Assembly: GCA_935421135.1 (NCBI GenBank) | Contig: OW285192.1 | Coordinates: 1,903,501 to 1,967,500 of the forward strand | Reading direction: 5' to 3' | Source of the DNA: Bugulina stolonifera | Taxonomy: Eukaryota > Bryozoa > Gymnolaemata > Cheilostomatida > Bugulidae | Length of the DNA stretch: 64,000 nt | Part shown: positions 15,001 to 27,000 of the stretch, one piece after another | Layout of the letters: each line of letters starts with the position of its first letter | Position numbering within the stretch: the stretch's first letter is position 1 | Program-made: the position numbers and the translations under genes | The notes under the pieces: model-generated | Told to the model about the DNA's origin: nothing | The model's database searches: none | The model's input: the letters and a program-made list of their open reading frames with translations, nothing else

Positions 15001-18000
15001 ACTGTTCGAGTTCATTCCCATCCCCGTTTAAGCATATCTCTACACCACTTCTGTGACTTAGGACGATCCCGGATTCTATGTGAATCTAGCGTCGGGCTTA
15101 AGTTCCTAGAATCTCAGATCTTTCATTGCACTCCTCTGGAGCATAACGTCTACAGACCTAGGTCGACCCTGGACTCTTTAATGAGTCACAGCATCAGCCT
15201 ACGTCCAGATATATCATAAGAGCACCTAATAACTGTTCACTCTTTTATGTAATGTATGGAAGGTCACTTGGTCGTCCTCTACCAACGTCCAAGCCCTTCC
15301 CATACTCGTGCCTCGGCACCCACATGTAAATAAACACTGAAAACATTACAGTATTATTATTGATTATAGTGTGAGCCCAAGCCATATTAATTTTAAATTA
15401 CAGATGGTAAGTTTAAATTATTTGAAGCCATTTATATAGTGCTCAGCAGGGACCAAAGCCAACAGTTTGAACTCACCAAGAATTTATTCATTATTCAAGG
15501 CTGAATTAAGCAAGTTCCACGATATATATATATAAATAACATGCATGTTTAAACAAAGTAATACAGTACTTACTGCAGTAAGTGTATGCACCCCTGACTT
15601 TAAACGTAGGTAAGCATTACATACATGTACACTAATATCCTACACCAGCACATCAACATACAGTAGAGGAAGCTGCTCAGTGCAGAGGATTTTGAATGAT
15701 ATTATCTGCTTCTATAATATATAACTTGAATTCATTCAAGCACCACTTGTAATGTAGGGAATACATGTGTGTTACATGTCTCCTGCATAAAGTGCAGATA
15801 GAGTAGCTGTGTGAATCAGACAGCTTTTTATATCCTAGGCTTTTGTAATGGGGTTTACCTACTTTTATTCTTACAAAATAAAATATAAATTACTGATAGA
15901 GGAGACGATCTGTACACCTCTGGCTATTTCTATAATTGTCCAATTTTCATTTTTATTAATAATCAAACTGTAAGCTTGTGCAATTCATGCTTTGTTGCTG
16001 TTGTTTAGAATTTTAGTCCAGTAGGATTACTGTACGATAATAACTTGAAAGACATAGGTTTAGTCCCAAAACTTACCCTGAGAGCAATGTCACTGATTGG
16101 TTGAGGAGTGATGAGCTCACAGGTGATGTCATACTTCTCTCCATCTCTCACAGTTATAGCAGAGTTGTAGTCAACACCTTCAGTTTTAACTACTATAGTC
16201 TGTATACCATTGTTAACTGTGAGAGCAAGATCGCCTAAGACTCTAGTAGGCCATGTAAACGTGCTACCACAGAGAGGCTGCTTAGGTTGAGATCCGCATG
16301 TTAGATATAGACTTAGCTGACCAGAATAATTGTGCATTCCCATACTTTTCAGTGACTCTCGTACCAGATCTCCTTAAGCAAGGAAACATTGACTGTGAGG
16401 AGACAACATTTCTATATCAGAGTTTACATTTTTGTACATCTGATAGCTTAACAAGACAGTAGTGATCTCACACTTTTTGTATAACGCACAATGATGAGTC
16501 GCCTTAGAGACAGGAATTTCCATGCTTATATACCTGTAATCACACAACTGAAAAAAACACCGTCGTGATTATTAGTATTAAATGGAAATATTTGGGTCAT
16601 ATAGAGTTCACGCAAAGTTATGGGGCTACGAAGCCATGTATCTGCGAAGCTACGGAGCTATAAGGCCACAGAACTACGAAGCCATGAAGCTACAACTACT
16701 AAACTACTAAGCCTGCAAATCGTGAAGAGGCAACCAGCCTGTCAAATAAATGTATTTACACCAATTTTACATTAAGGGGGCATTATACCTAAACGCTGCT
16801 ATAGATATAAACATCTATATACAGCTACCACCAGTATAATGAGCCTAATATCAGATGAGCGGAGAACATTAAGCAGAAACTACAGTACATACTCAAACCA
16901 TTCAATACGACTAAATACAGATCTGCTAGAACTCCAGCTGACAACTAACAAAAATCCAAATCAATACCAAGAGCTCACCAAGAGCAACCTCACTGGCATT
17001 CTAGCTGCTTGATGAGTTGCTCACGTAACCAATTAACCAAATACATGAGCTCCAGCATGAGGAGGCATGTTGAATGAACAATCTGGACCCTCTAGAAGTT
17101 GTCTATTCTTATCTACAATGCTTGTAGACAGAATAGCTTACTGCAGCTTTATTATTTTACCCTTTCTTACATGATGTATAAACATATTCTGTATTCAGTC
17201 TCGTTTCAACCATGAGTGAGTAAAATCTCATTTTAACTATGAGTGAGTGAAGTCTAGTTTCAACCATAAAAGAGAAAAGACACAAATATATTCACTGCTG
17301 TCAAATCTCACTATCTAATACTATCTGTATCAGCCACACAATGGCTGCCAGCTCAACAGCATGCACATGGATCAATCGAAGATGCAATTTTAGACAGCTA
17401 AACCATCTAACCAAGATTGAAAAAAGCATATAATATACAAGATAATATTACTATTGCATTCTCAGGTATGTGGGGATCAGAAACAAATGGATGCCATCCT
17501 ACATGTAAATGATGTACTGTAAATGAATCATATTCCCGCCATATTGCATTGGGCTCACTTCTCGAATAGAACAATCGGCCCCTATACAATTATGTAAGTG
17601 TCATGACTTTACTTACCTGGAGGTACACCAGAATATATCTTTTTAGTACAGTTTCCTCTCTTGGTACAGACCCTCAGACCATGATTGTAGCAGTTATCCA
17701 GTGCTACCCAACTTAGAGAGTTGTCAGTTTGATTAATCCTTGGATTTGACATGTTGCCACAGGTGACTGGAAAATTTGGAATTGTATTAGATATATCTTT
17801 AGGTTGAGAGTAACAAAATGGAGAGAGAAGGCTAATACCAAGAATGTCAAGACTTCTTAATTCTACAGTAGGCTGAAATCACATTTTTTGAGATTAGAAG
17901 TTAATACTTACTGTTAATACGGTAAGATGTGACTCTTGATTGCGTCTTGTTTGGAAACTTGTCTACCACAAAAAGTTTGTTTTGTGTAGTGTAGACAATG

Positions 18001-21000
18001 TGTGGCTGTTAAAGGAAAATGGAACCTCAACTTTAAAGACTGGTGCAATGTTGAGGGACCACTTGTATGTACATAGGCTATTATCTAATTACATGAATAC
18101 TTTGTTACAATGTTGTACAATGAGTGGGCTGACTGGTCACAAATTAACAGTAAGAAAAAGACTCCCAGGCTGTATGTACACTCAACAAAAGGGAGGAAGT
18201 GATATATTCTGCGAATACTACTTTAATTAATGTACATGTATATGTAATGGTAAAGCGAGTGTATATTCCTCCAAACAAAAAGAAATTTTTTTCATAGGCT
18301 AAGAACAGTGCATGACAGGTCGAAGCCAAAATTAAAATAGACAGCTTCTTAATAAATATTTGGTCTTACAAACATATGCCTTTGCTGCAGCTTTGTACAA
18401 TGTTATTTGATGGTCTGGGTGTACGTGCATCTACTAACTTACTCTGTGAAAAAGACAAGATTCAGACGTTTCAGAACTCAGATCAAATGCATTCATTGAA
18501 AGATGGCCACCAACTCCAGAACTGTTGCAAATGTACAGAGGAGTTGAGATCTGGTTGTACTCATCCCATCCTTTGATGATACGTAGAGAGTTGTTGTCTG
18601 CATCAGCTATGACAAAGTGATTTGCCATGAGCTGAGCAAATATCCGCACACTGCAAAACAATTTTGGTAATGGATATAATTCTTACCGCATAGCCAACAA
18701 TCTAAATAGTTTCCTACATACAGTGCACATATTTAACTTTTCCTTTCTTGCTTAAATAAAATCTGCTGTATGCAAGCTGTGTCAGACCATTTGAACATTA
18801 ATCATAACAATGCACATGTATGTAAACTGTGATTCTATTAACTATGCCCGGCTGCAACTTAGTGATACATACAATGCTTTAGGACTTGTTAAACTCATTG
18901 TTGAAGAATATATTGTAATGTAACTCCTTGCCCCTCTACTACTTTAATACAATACTCACCCCTTGCTATATAATCAATAGATAGGTGACTTTCAAATTAA
19001 TGTTAAAACAATAGGGTTTTGAAAACCAATTAAATTTTCGTTGTAGGATTTTGTTCAAAATCCACATTAAATGTGGTGAGTGAACATGAGATTTGCAATA
19101 ATCAGAAAGTAATGTAGCAGCAGAGCTTAATTATTACTAATTATTTCACTAACTGTTGTTACAAAGTGGACATTATGGAAACAGCACCCAAAATGTCCAC
19201 TCCGTAACACAGATTATCAACTCCTCAACATTATATATGTACATACAATGTAATATAATGTATATTACACACTAATCTTTAAGCATCTAATGATTTTCTG
19301 TGCATGTTGTAAGCTTGTATGTGTGGCAATAAGTTGAAAACCCAGCGGTATCCCTACCTAACTAACAAACCCCAAAGCCCAAACCCCAGACCAAAACCAT
19401 TTGAAACTGTGTTGCGGAGTTGACTTCTAGCAGAGTGGAGAACTAATACATACACACCAATTTTGTTCATTTTAGCTGACAGAAGTAAAGAAGATTACCA
19501 TTACAGTATGTAAGCCCTCGGTTCAGGAGTATGGATAAAAATCTAAGTTGCACCAAAATTATATTTCTTGCAAAATCGCATTACAGAGTTAAAGTTAACT
19601 ACAATGTATCTGAAAAGACGAATCCATTTACTGCTTAATTGTCAGTAGACCGTAGCTGTCAACTGAAAACTTCTTTGATAATTTTGTGTAAGCTAAGATG
19701 ATAGGTTGAAGCAACTAGAAAACTGAACTGGGTTTCACTTTAAATAATCAATTTATACCATACTGAGTTGTTACGGAGCTGACAATGAAAAAATTGTGAC
19801 AGCACTCAGAACAAAGATAGTTTTGAACAGTGCATGTGTTCATGTTTACTACTATGCTCAACTCTTCGTCCATGCCTCCAGGAGCAGAAAGAGTGGCTGT
19901 ATGGCATGATGCAAGTAAATCCAGTTTAAGCAGCCCAGTCAAGGTTGTAAGTGCAGTATTCAGTCATCGTGACATTGAATTTTGATCAATTTCTTGTTTG
20001 AATTCCCCTACTGGATTATAACAAAGGCAAACACCAACTACCCTTGCCCAGTTATACATTGTCACTAGTATAGTCAGTGCACATCTACACAGGCATGATC
20101 CAAAACTCACTGGACGTGGGACCAACCCCACCCGTTCTATCAATCAAACACACCTAGAAAACCCGGTCTATGTGAAAAGCCCTAGAACCTAACCTCTCAT
20201 TGCGGGTGAAGTCATCAAAAACGAGTCGGGTATTTCTCAGAACCCCGGCTAAAGAGCAAACTCCAATCTTCACGCCTTGCCCACCCTCCGCTCGGGCAGT
20301 GGTCGTGCCCAGCGACCCCCAACTACCCCGCCCTGTCCACCCACTCGTCCAGTACTCCTCCCCCCGCTCGACGATGACCATCGCTCGCGTGCTCGACTGC
20401 GGTCAGCCGCGGCTCGATGGCGCCAGTCCCACGCGTTCCCCTTGTTGACTGCTCCACCTTCGCCGAGGTCTGACCGTTGGTTTGAACGTGCTAGCTCAGA
20501 CGCGAGCAATGGCAACAAAAAAATCTCGTGCGGGAGAAAGTGGTGAGAGCATAAACATCGCTGGTGTTGTCCGGGTAGAATTTGCAACTGTGACTAAGCT
20601 ACACTGAGATCCTCGCCTGAGTGCGTGGGTGCTGGTAGAGGGTGGGTGTGCGCGTGTGGGTGTTGTGCGAGTTTAGACAGGCAGACGGGTGACGTCTGAC
20701 AGAAGTAGCTGATTTCATCTTTGGTTTTATGAGAGAAAGAGAGAACATGGAGGTTAATGCGTTTAATGTGTGTATATGGCAAAAAAGAATGTAAGAGATG
20801 AGTGGAATTTTATTACCCGGTTTTAAAGCTACCACCGGGAAACCCACCATTCCGGACATGGAGCCTCCTTACAAGAGAGTCAATGTACTTGTACGTGTAC
20901 AACACTAATGGAAAAAAACAAACTACATGTACAAATGTATAACATTGTAGAGAACTTGATAGTGGTCAAAAATAAACATTAGGTAGGTCTCATCGTGAGA

Positions 21001-24000
21001 GTAACGATATGCAATGGTTTTATGGCAAATACGTTTGAGAGTAATGATATACAGCAAATCAATGGAAAATACGAGTGAGAGTAATGATCAGAGTTGTGCT
21101 AATTGATTAGAATCGATTTAATCGAGTTCCAATTGATTAACAATAGCCTTGAATCCTAATCAGTTCAGTAAACTGATGCTGTAAATCTAAATCTAAATTT
21201 AATCTTCTAGCTATCAAGTTAATCTTAATCATAATTTTTACTTTTCAAACCTAGATTAATTTCCTTTAAATCGTTATAATTGCCTTGCTTGGAATCATTG
21301 AGACTATATAACTCAGACAGCGGCTTCTAACTGAGCATTGGAGCAATTCTGTAGCAATGATCTCTTGTTACTATAGCGCTTATAATACTCACAACACTAA
21401 GCCACTAATATTACCAGCTCATTGTTTAAGCTGAAACAACCAAAGGTTGTTTCCAAAACCTTGCGGGGAACTCGTCTAGTGCCCAAGCATGTCATCAACA
21501 CTACTATGCATCTTAGTCTCTAGAGGCATTGAATGAACAGTTTACTGCCAGCAGTCGATTGCTTAGTTTAATACATCTATTCTTATAAACCTGATAAGAA
21601 CTATTATACCACAATGGCCATTAACAAGCCATTCATAATCACTCATGCATATAGAAACTATGAGAGGAATAATGAGAAAGCTAATGCTGACTGTTTAGTT
21701 TGCCAGAAAACTGTGAAAGGTGTTGGGTCAACTACCTCCAATTAATTAATATAATATTTATTTGTTGTTATATAATTATAAATTAATAATATAATTTGAA
21801 TAGTTAAGCTATAGATTTTAGTAATAATACTGCAGGTTGCTATTTTCTTTTCTACTCCTAGTACTAACTTTAATTCTTGTTATGTGTGTGCAGGTATGAA
21901 CAGTAGAAGGAGGCTAAAGTAGTGGAGTAGTGTGCATGTAAATAGTAGTTATATAGTAGTGATCTGCTGAATGCTGAGACTGTGATTCCACTCTCCCTTT
22001 AGACAACTCACTCAATCCTTGTCTCCACCCTCTCTACTCTCCAATCCAATGCTTTCCGATGTATTCCGATGCATTCTGTTGTTATACCAATGCATTCCTA
22101 TGCATCGGAACTCATCAGAATATCATCGAAACTCATCGGAATGCATCGGAATAGCATCGTAATGCATCAAATTGCACGGGTTGGTGTCGCGGGGTAAGTG
22201 AGGGTCATGGGGTGGATACAAGTCACGGGGTGAGTAGGGGTTGCAAGGTGAGGGTCGCACGCGTAGGGCATGACCACCGCCCAAGCGGAGGGTGGGCGGG
22301 GTGTAGAGATTGGGGTTTGCTCTTTACCCGCAATGAGGGGTTAGGTTCTAGGGCTTTTGACATAAACCAGGTTCTCGAGGCGGGTTTGATTGATCGGACG
22401 GGTGGAGTTGGTACTCCTCACGGTGGTTTTATTTATGGATCTAGGGCTAAAATGTACCGGGGTTAGGAGTACATGTATGTCTGTGTAGATCTGCACTGAC
22501 TAATAATACTACTATTGTCCGAAAGCAGCAAAATAATTAAGGTATTACCGACCCTTAACAGAGGAAATATTCACTGTGATTGAATTTTGCATCATAATCT
22601 GGAAATCACTCAGATATGACTAGAGTAGTACAGCTAGAGCACATGGGTTCAACATATTGTCATGGATTTTGCTGTCATATTTAATGAACCTCAGTAGCTG
22701 AAGTTGATATGAGCTACAGGAGCATTACTCTGATGGAATAAACTTACTTTCCGTGACAGTTAGTGTGTGGGGCTCAAGCCTGTTATTCTAAAGTGCAAAA
22801 ATTGACAAGTTGGCCACTACACCATGCTGCCACCTAATGCAGTGCAATATAATTTTAGTCATTAACCATAGTGTACATTGTATTATACTAACATAGTTTT
22901 CATTAGTATAATGTCATCGCTCTGGTCTAACTACAACTTAAACTAACCTCACTGTGTTTGCTTGATCACCATTTGTCAATGCCGGCATGTGTGGAGTTGA
23001 AAATAGACTCAATAAATCACTTTGGCTTAGAGAGTAGTAAAGTAGTCTATCAGACTCACTCACAAGTACATGGAGTCTGTCCATGGAAGGAACCGCAAAA
23101 CCCACAGGAACTGGTAGAATTACTTCCTCAACTAGGGTAGTAGACAGATCCATCTACAAAATAAGTACAATAAGAGGTAGCAGCAGGATATACAAATTTA
23201 GCTGCCATAGCATATAGCTCTGTCACTAATTGTAGTAACGGCAACCTCTACTGAAAGTGTCAGCTCATCACTGGTCTTTGGGTAACTTCCCAGTTGGAAT
23301 AGTTGTGAATGACAAAGAACTTGTGCCACAGGTGTACTAGATGTCAGTAGAAATAGAGTTAGCAAAAGTTTGTGATCTATTTGCCAATTTTGGTTAGAGA
23401 CTTGAAACAGTTAACCTTGGTCCTGAGGGGCTCTATTAAAATTCATCCTGATATTTCATGAATGTTATAATTGGACTCAAGGCTTCCATCCAATATTAGT
23501 ATTTACACAACTTCAAAAAACAAATTTGCAACTAGTATTTCTACCAGAGACACTAGCTACAAGCAGTTACTGGTGAAAATGAGTATACAATTGTATTCAT
23601 TTAGTATCAAAAAGCAGTACTTGAACACTCTATTGCCTACTCATCATACTAGTAGGCTAAGAGCTGTCAAGGTTGCTACATTGTATGTTTCTATAAAAGT
23701 AAAGTCCATCGACATATGAGGTTCTACCACATATAGTTCATAAGAAAAAATGTTTCATGCAAACAGAGAGTTTTCTTAATATTTGAGCTGTACCACACTG
23801 GAACTTGGCAGATCTGTCAATTGGACATTGCCAGCAATGCTTTGATCTGTTAGTTATCAACATGTGGTGTAGTCAGTAGAGATTGTGTTAAAGTATATTG
23901 CATACTTTAACACAATCTCTACTATTTCTACAATCAAATAGTGGATATGCATGTAGATCGACTTATAATAAGTGTATCTACATGCATATCTACTATCAAT

Positions 24001-27000
24001 TCAAAAGAAAAAGTTTCAATTCAATCCAATTAAAGCAAGATAATGAAAATAACAGTTCAATAACGACATGATGCATGACTATTTAGTATAATTATGCTAA
24101 ATGAAGAGAGTAAATAGGCCATTAAATTATCATCGTCACGACTTTTACAGCAACTTGTTGACGGATTTCGACATTGTACTTTCTATTTGAGTTATGACAG
24201 TAAAATGCTATAATTACAAGATGGATTTTCAAGTCAGGCACTAGTGGAGTGAAACAGCTTCTGACAGAGTTACCTTTTTCAGAGATGATTGGTCAGTAAA
24301 GTACAAAGTTCCTGTAGCTGGCTCACAAGACAAAGACCTAAGATCAGTTAGAGGATTGTTTCTATCTAAAGTACAAACATAATATATTTTAGAGTTTATA
24401 TTAATTCTTAATCAGCATTTACAATGTACAAGTAAAGCGAATTTTTTCTTCAGTGACAAAAATTTTGGCAAAGGTATTCGGATTTTTTATACCCTTTTGT
24501 TTTATGGTTATAAACATGTTACCAACTACTGCCTACCTTGTTCAAAACAGTTTCCTACCAGCATGTATGGATCTTTATTAACATCTGATTTGTTGAATTC
24601 CATTCTGCTAATACATCCTCCTTTAGCTATGTAGTAGTAAGGGTGGTTTACTCCACAGTGTGTGATGTATCTTGTCATATTACTATTGTCTCCTGGAGAA
24701 CAGATGTTGACATCAGGAAGAAGTTAAACACACATTGTGGTGCACATGAGTTTTACATGACACGATGACATGTTCTTGCTGGTAATTAAGATAGTTTTAA
24801 AAGGCGACTCAAGTTGCCAGTTGAAAACTGTCTTACGGCATACAGTAGGCAAGGCATGCACATGATATGATGTGATGTGATGTAATGTGATATGATATGA
24901 TATGGTGCTTTGATACTCTCTTGGCTGATTATTTTTCCCTTCGAACAGATTCTCATCTAGTGTCAATTTGGTAGTGTTTGCTGGCCCCAACAGTACCCAA
25001 AGCAAAAAAGCAATCAAAGCATAACCCACTTGTCACATGGTGGGTATGAAACAGTTAAACTTACTGTATGCCTCGACCTCTAAATGTTGGATTACCATCG
25101 ACCAGTTTGATGTACTGACAAACTGCAAAGCAGACGCCCTGAATCGCCGGAATGCTCCATTGTATACAAACTGCCCTGCATTGGATAGCCGTTTGAATAC
25201 ACCACGACTGTGCCACCTGGAAATGATTCCTTGCTGCTCAGTGCTAGATTGAAAAATATAGTCTTCTGCTGTTCCTATAACGATGAATACCAAGTACGTA
25301 GTAATAGAACACAATGATTGGTTGTGAGTTATTATATATGTAGGATGTTTGTGACTTGAGTTTATCACTATTAGCCTTGAGTTTGACCAATGTTTCTGTT
25401 CATAGGTTTTTAACCACAGTGTCTAGGGATGTCACTGTGAGAGAATAGTTATTGCACAATGTATTGTGCATGTAAGGGTCACTCTTTCAGCAAACTTCAA
25501 AAATAAATCTTTAATATTAGATCAGAGTGAATGAAAAGAACCCTTGGGCATAGGGCTTCAAATGTTTAAAATGGCTATAGTATGAATAGGCGTTGGGTAT
25601 TAAAATAAAGATGTTGGAGAGGCACAAAGAGGCAAATACTTCTAATCAACAACATTATTATAGTCCCAGCATTTTTGGCCCTTCTAACACCTCCTGCTTT
25701 TCTACATGTACACATTTAATGTCATCACTAATCCATTGGGCTGCTTTGTTGGGAAGTGGGTACCGAGTTCATCACGCATCACCCTTTTTAAGGAAGCGTT
25801 ATTCAAGTTTCCAATTAAGTACAATGCCTACGGGAATAACCTAGTTGATGGAAAGAAAATAATGTTCAGTGCTTCATGCATATTACAGTTGTTTGATCAT
25901 ACATTTAAATTATTCTGTGCTCAAGCATGGAACATAAAATTTTAGCAATCAGCAGATAATTCTGCATATTTTTAGCACAGCTTCAATTAGGGAAGTTCAT
26001 TATTTGTCGATGTATGATAAATCAGCCTTTCTTGTCTCAGATAAGTAGTTCCTGTGTGTTGTGCTGCCATTTTGTTATTTAGCAGCATCGTACTATTGTG
26101 TTGTTTGTTTGCAAAATATCAAACCTTGTTCTCAGCGCTAATGGCTTCCATAGAGAAGGGCAATGCATATTTTAATTGTGATTTCCAATAAAATTGGTTA
26201 AACAATTTTATATTTTGTTGATAGTTCAGTATTATATTATTACCCAACGTTTACAAGGAATACACTCTACTCACCTGTACTAATCAATGAAGCGCTTCGG
26301 CTAAAGTTGACTGAAGAAATTATGTAGATATGCTTTAGTTTGATGGCAAACCAAGATCGTGTTCTACCGGTTGAGTCAACGCAGACTTGGGATCCATTGG
26401 ACAAAATCAGATGCGGATAGATAACTACCAAGTCATAAATGACAGGTGCATCAGTCTGATTGGATAATATTACAACAATAAGTGAATTGGTTAGTACAGG
26501 TCCGTCACAGATTCTAGTTTCTTCTATTGACTCAGATGTTAACATTTCACCATCTATCTCTAGTACTGCTACAACAACCATCACAACAATGTCTCAGATA
26601 TATTGTAACCTCTCTATGATAAATATGTACTCAAAGTGCTTCCGCTGGTTAAAATAGCTTTAGTAGACATACATGCACCAAAATAAAGATTGTAGACATA
26701 GTTAATGTTAATGTTAAGGTTAATGTTTCTTTACAACTTCAGGCTATGCGGGTCAGAGTTGCCCCGCTAAATTCAACTTTTGATCTACATGTACTGTGTA
26801 TAAATCCTAGAGTTAGTTCAATTCTTGGGCGACAAAGGTATACACATGTACACAGTTGTCAAAGCAATTGATGGCACCTACATTTACATGTATCTGCTAG
26901 TCAATTGGTCCCCCACTATTTCCTGCTATATTGTTAAATGAACTTCAGACCTAGTTTTTTTCCTATATGCCCACATGATTTTCACATTTGGTTGTTTACA

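Larger units (their letters stand above)
11297..15350 (+). mobile_element. Solo-LTR-like insertion, split by the piggyBac
   Basis: Removing the piggyBac and one TTAA leaves about 1.0 kb starting TGTGGTGAAAC and ending AACATTACA, flanked by GTAT on both sides (11293-11296, 15351-15354). TG...CA ends and a 4 bp duplication fit an LTR. A TATA-like TATATAAGG lies near 14869 and AATAAA at about 14919. The part 14725-15350 is similar, in inverted orientation, to 28875-29434. It is itself inserted in a pogo-like MITE whose halves are at 11010-11296 and 15355-15521. No coding capacity is seen. Confidence 0.65.
11010..15521 (-). mobile_element. Pogo-like MITE copy 2, interrupted
   Basis: The left end at 11010 (CAGTTGAACTTGCTTAACTC, preceded by TA) and the right end near 15521 (inverted CGTGGAACTTGCTTAATTC) are the two ends of the MITE seen intact at 7206-7853. 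The inner sequences also match: 11150-11296 matches the reverse complement of about 7375-7530, and 15355-15521 matches that of 7206-7365. About 4 kb of younger insertions separate the halves. Without them the copy is about 450 bp. Confidence 0.65.

Noticed and set aside
20071..22502. hAT assignment of the whole 2.4 kb element from the CAGTG in its ends
   Set aside because: No 8 bp duplication is present at the positions this would require; a TA duplication fits better.
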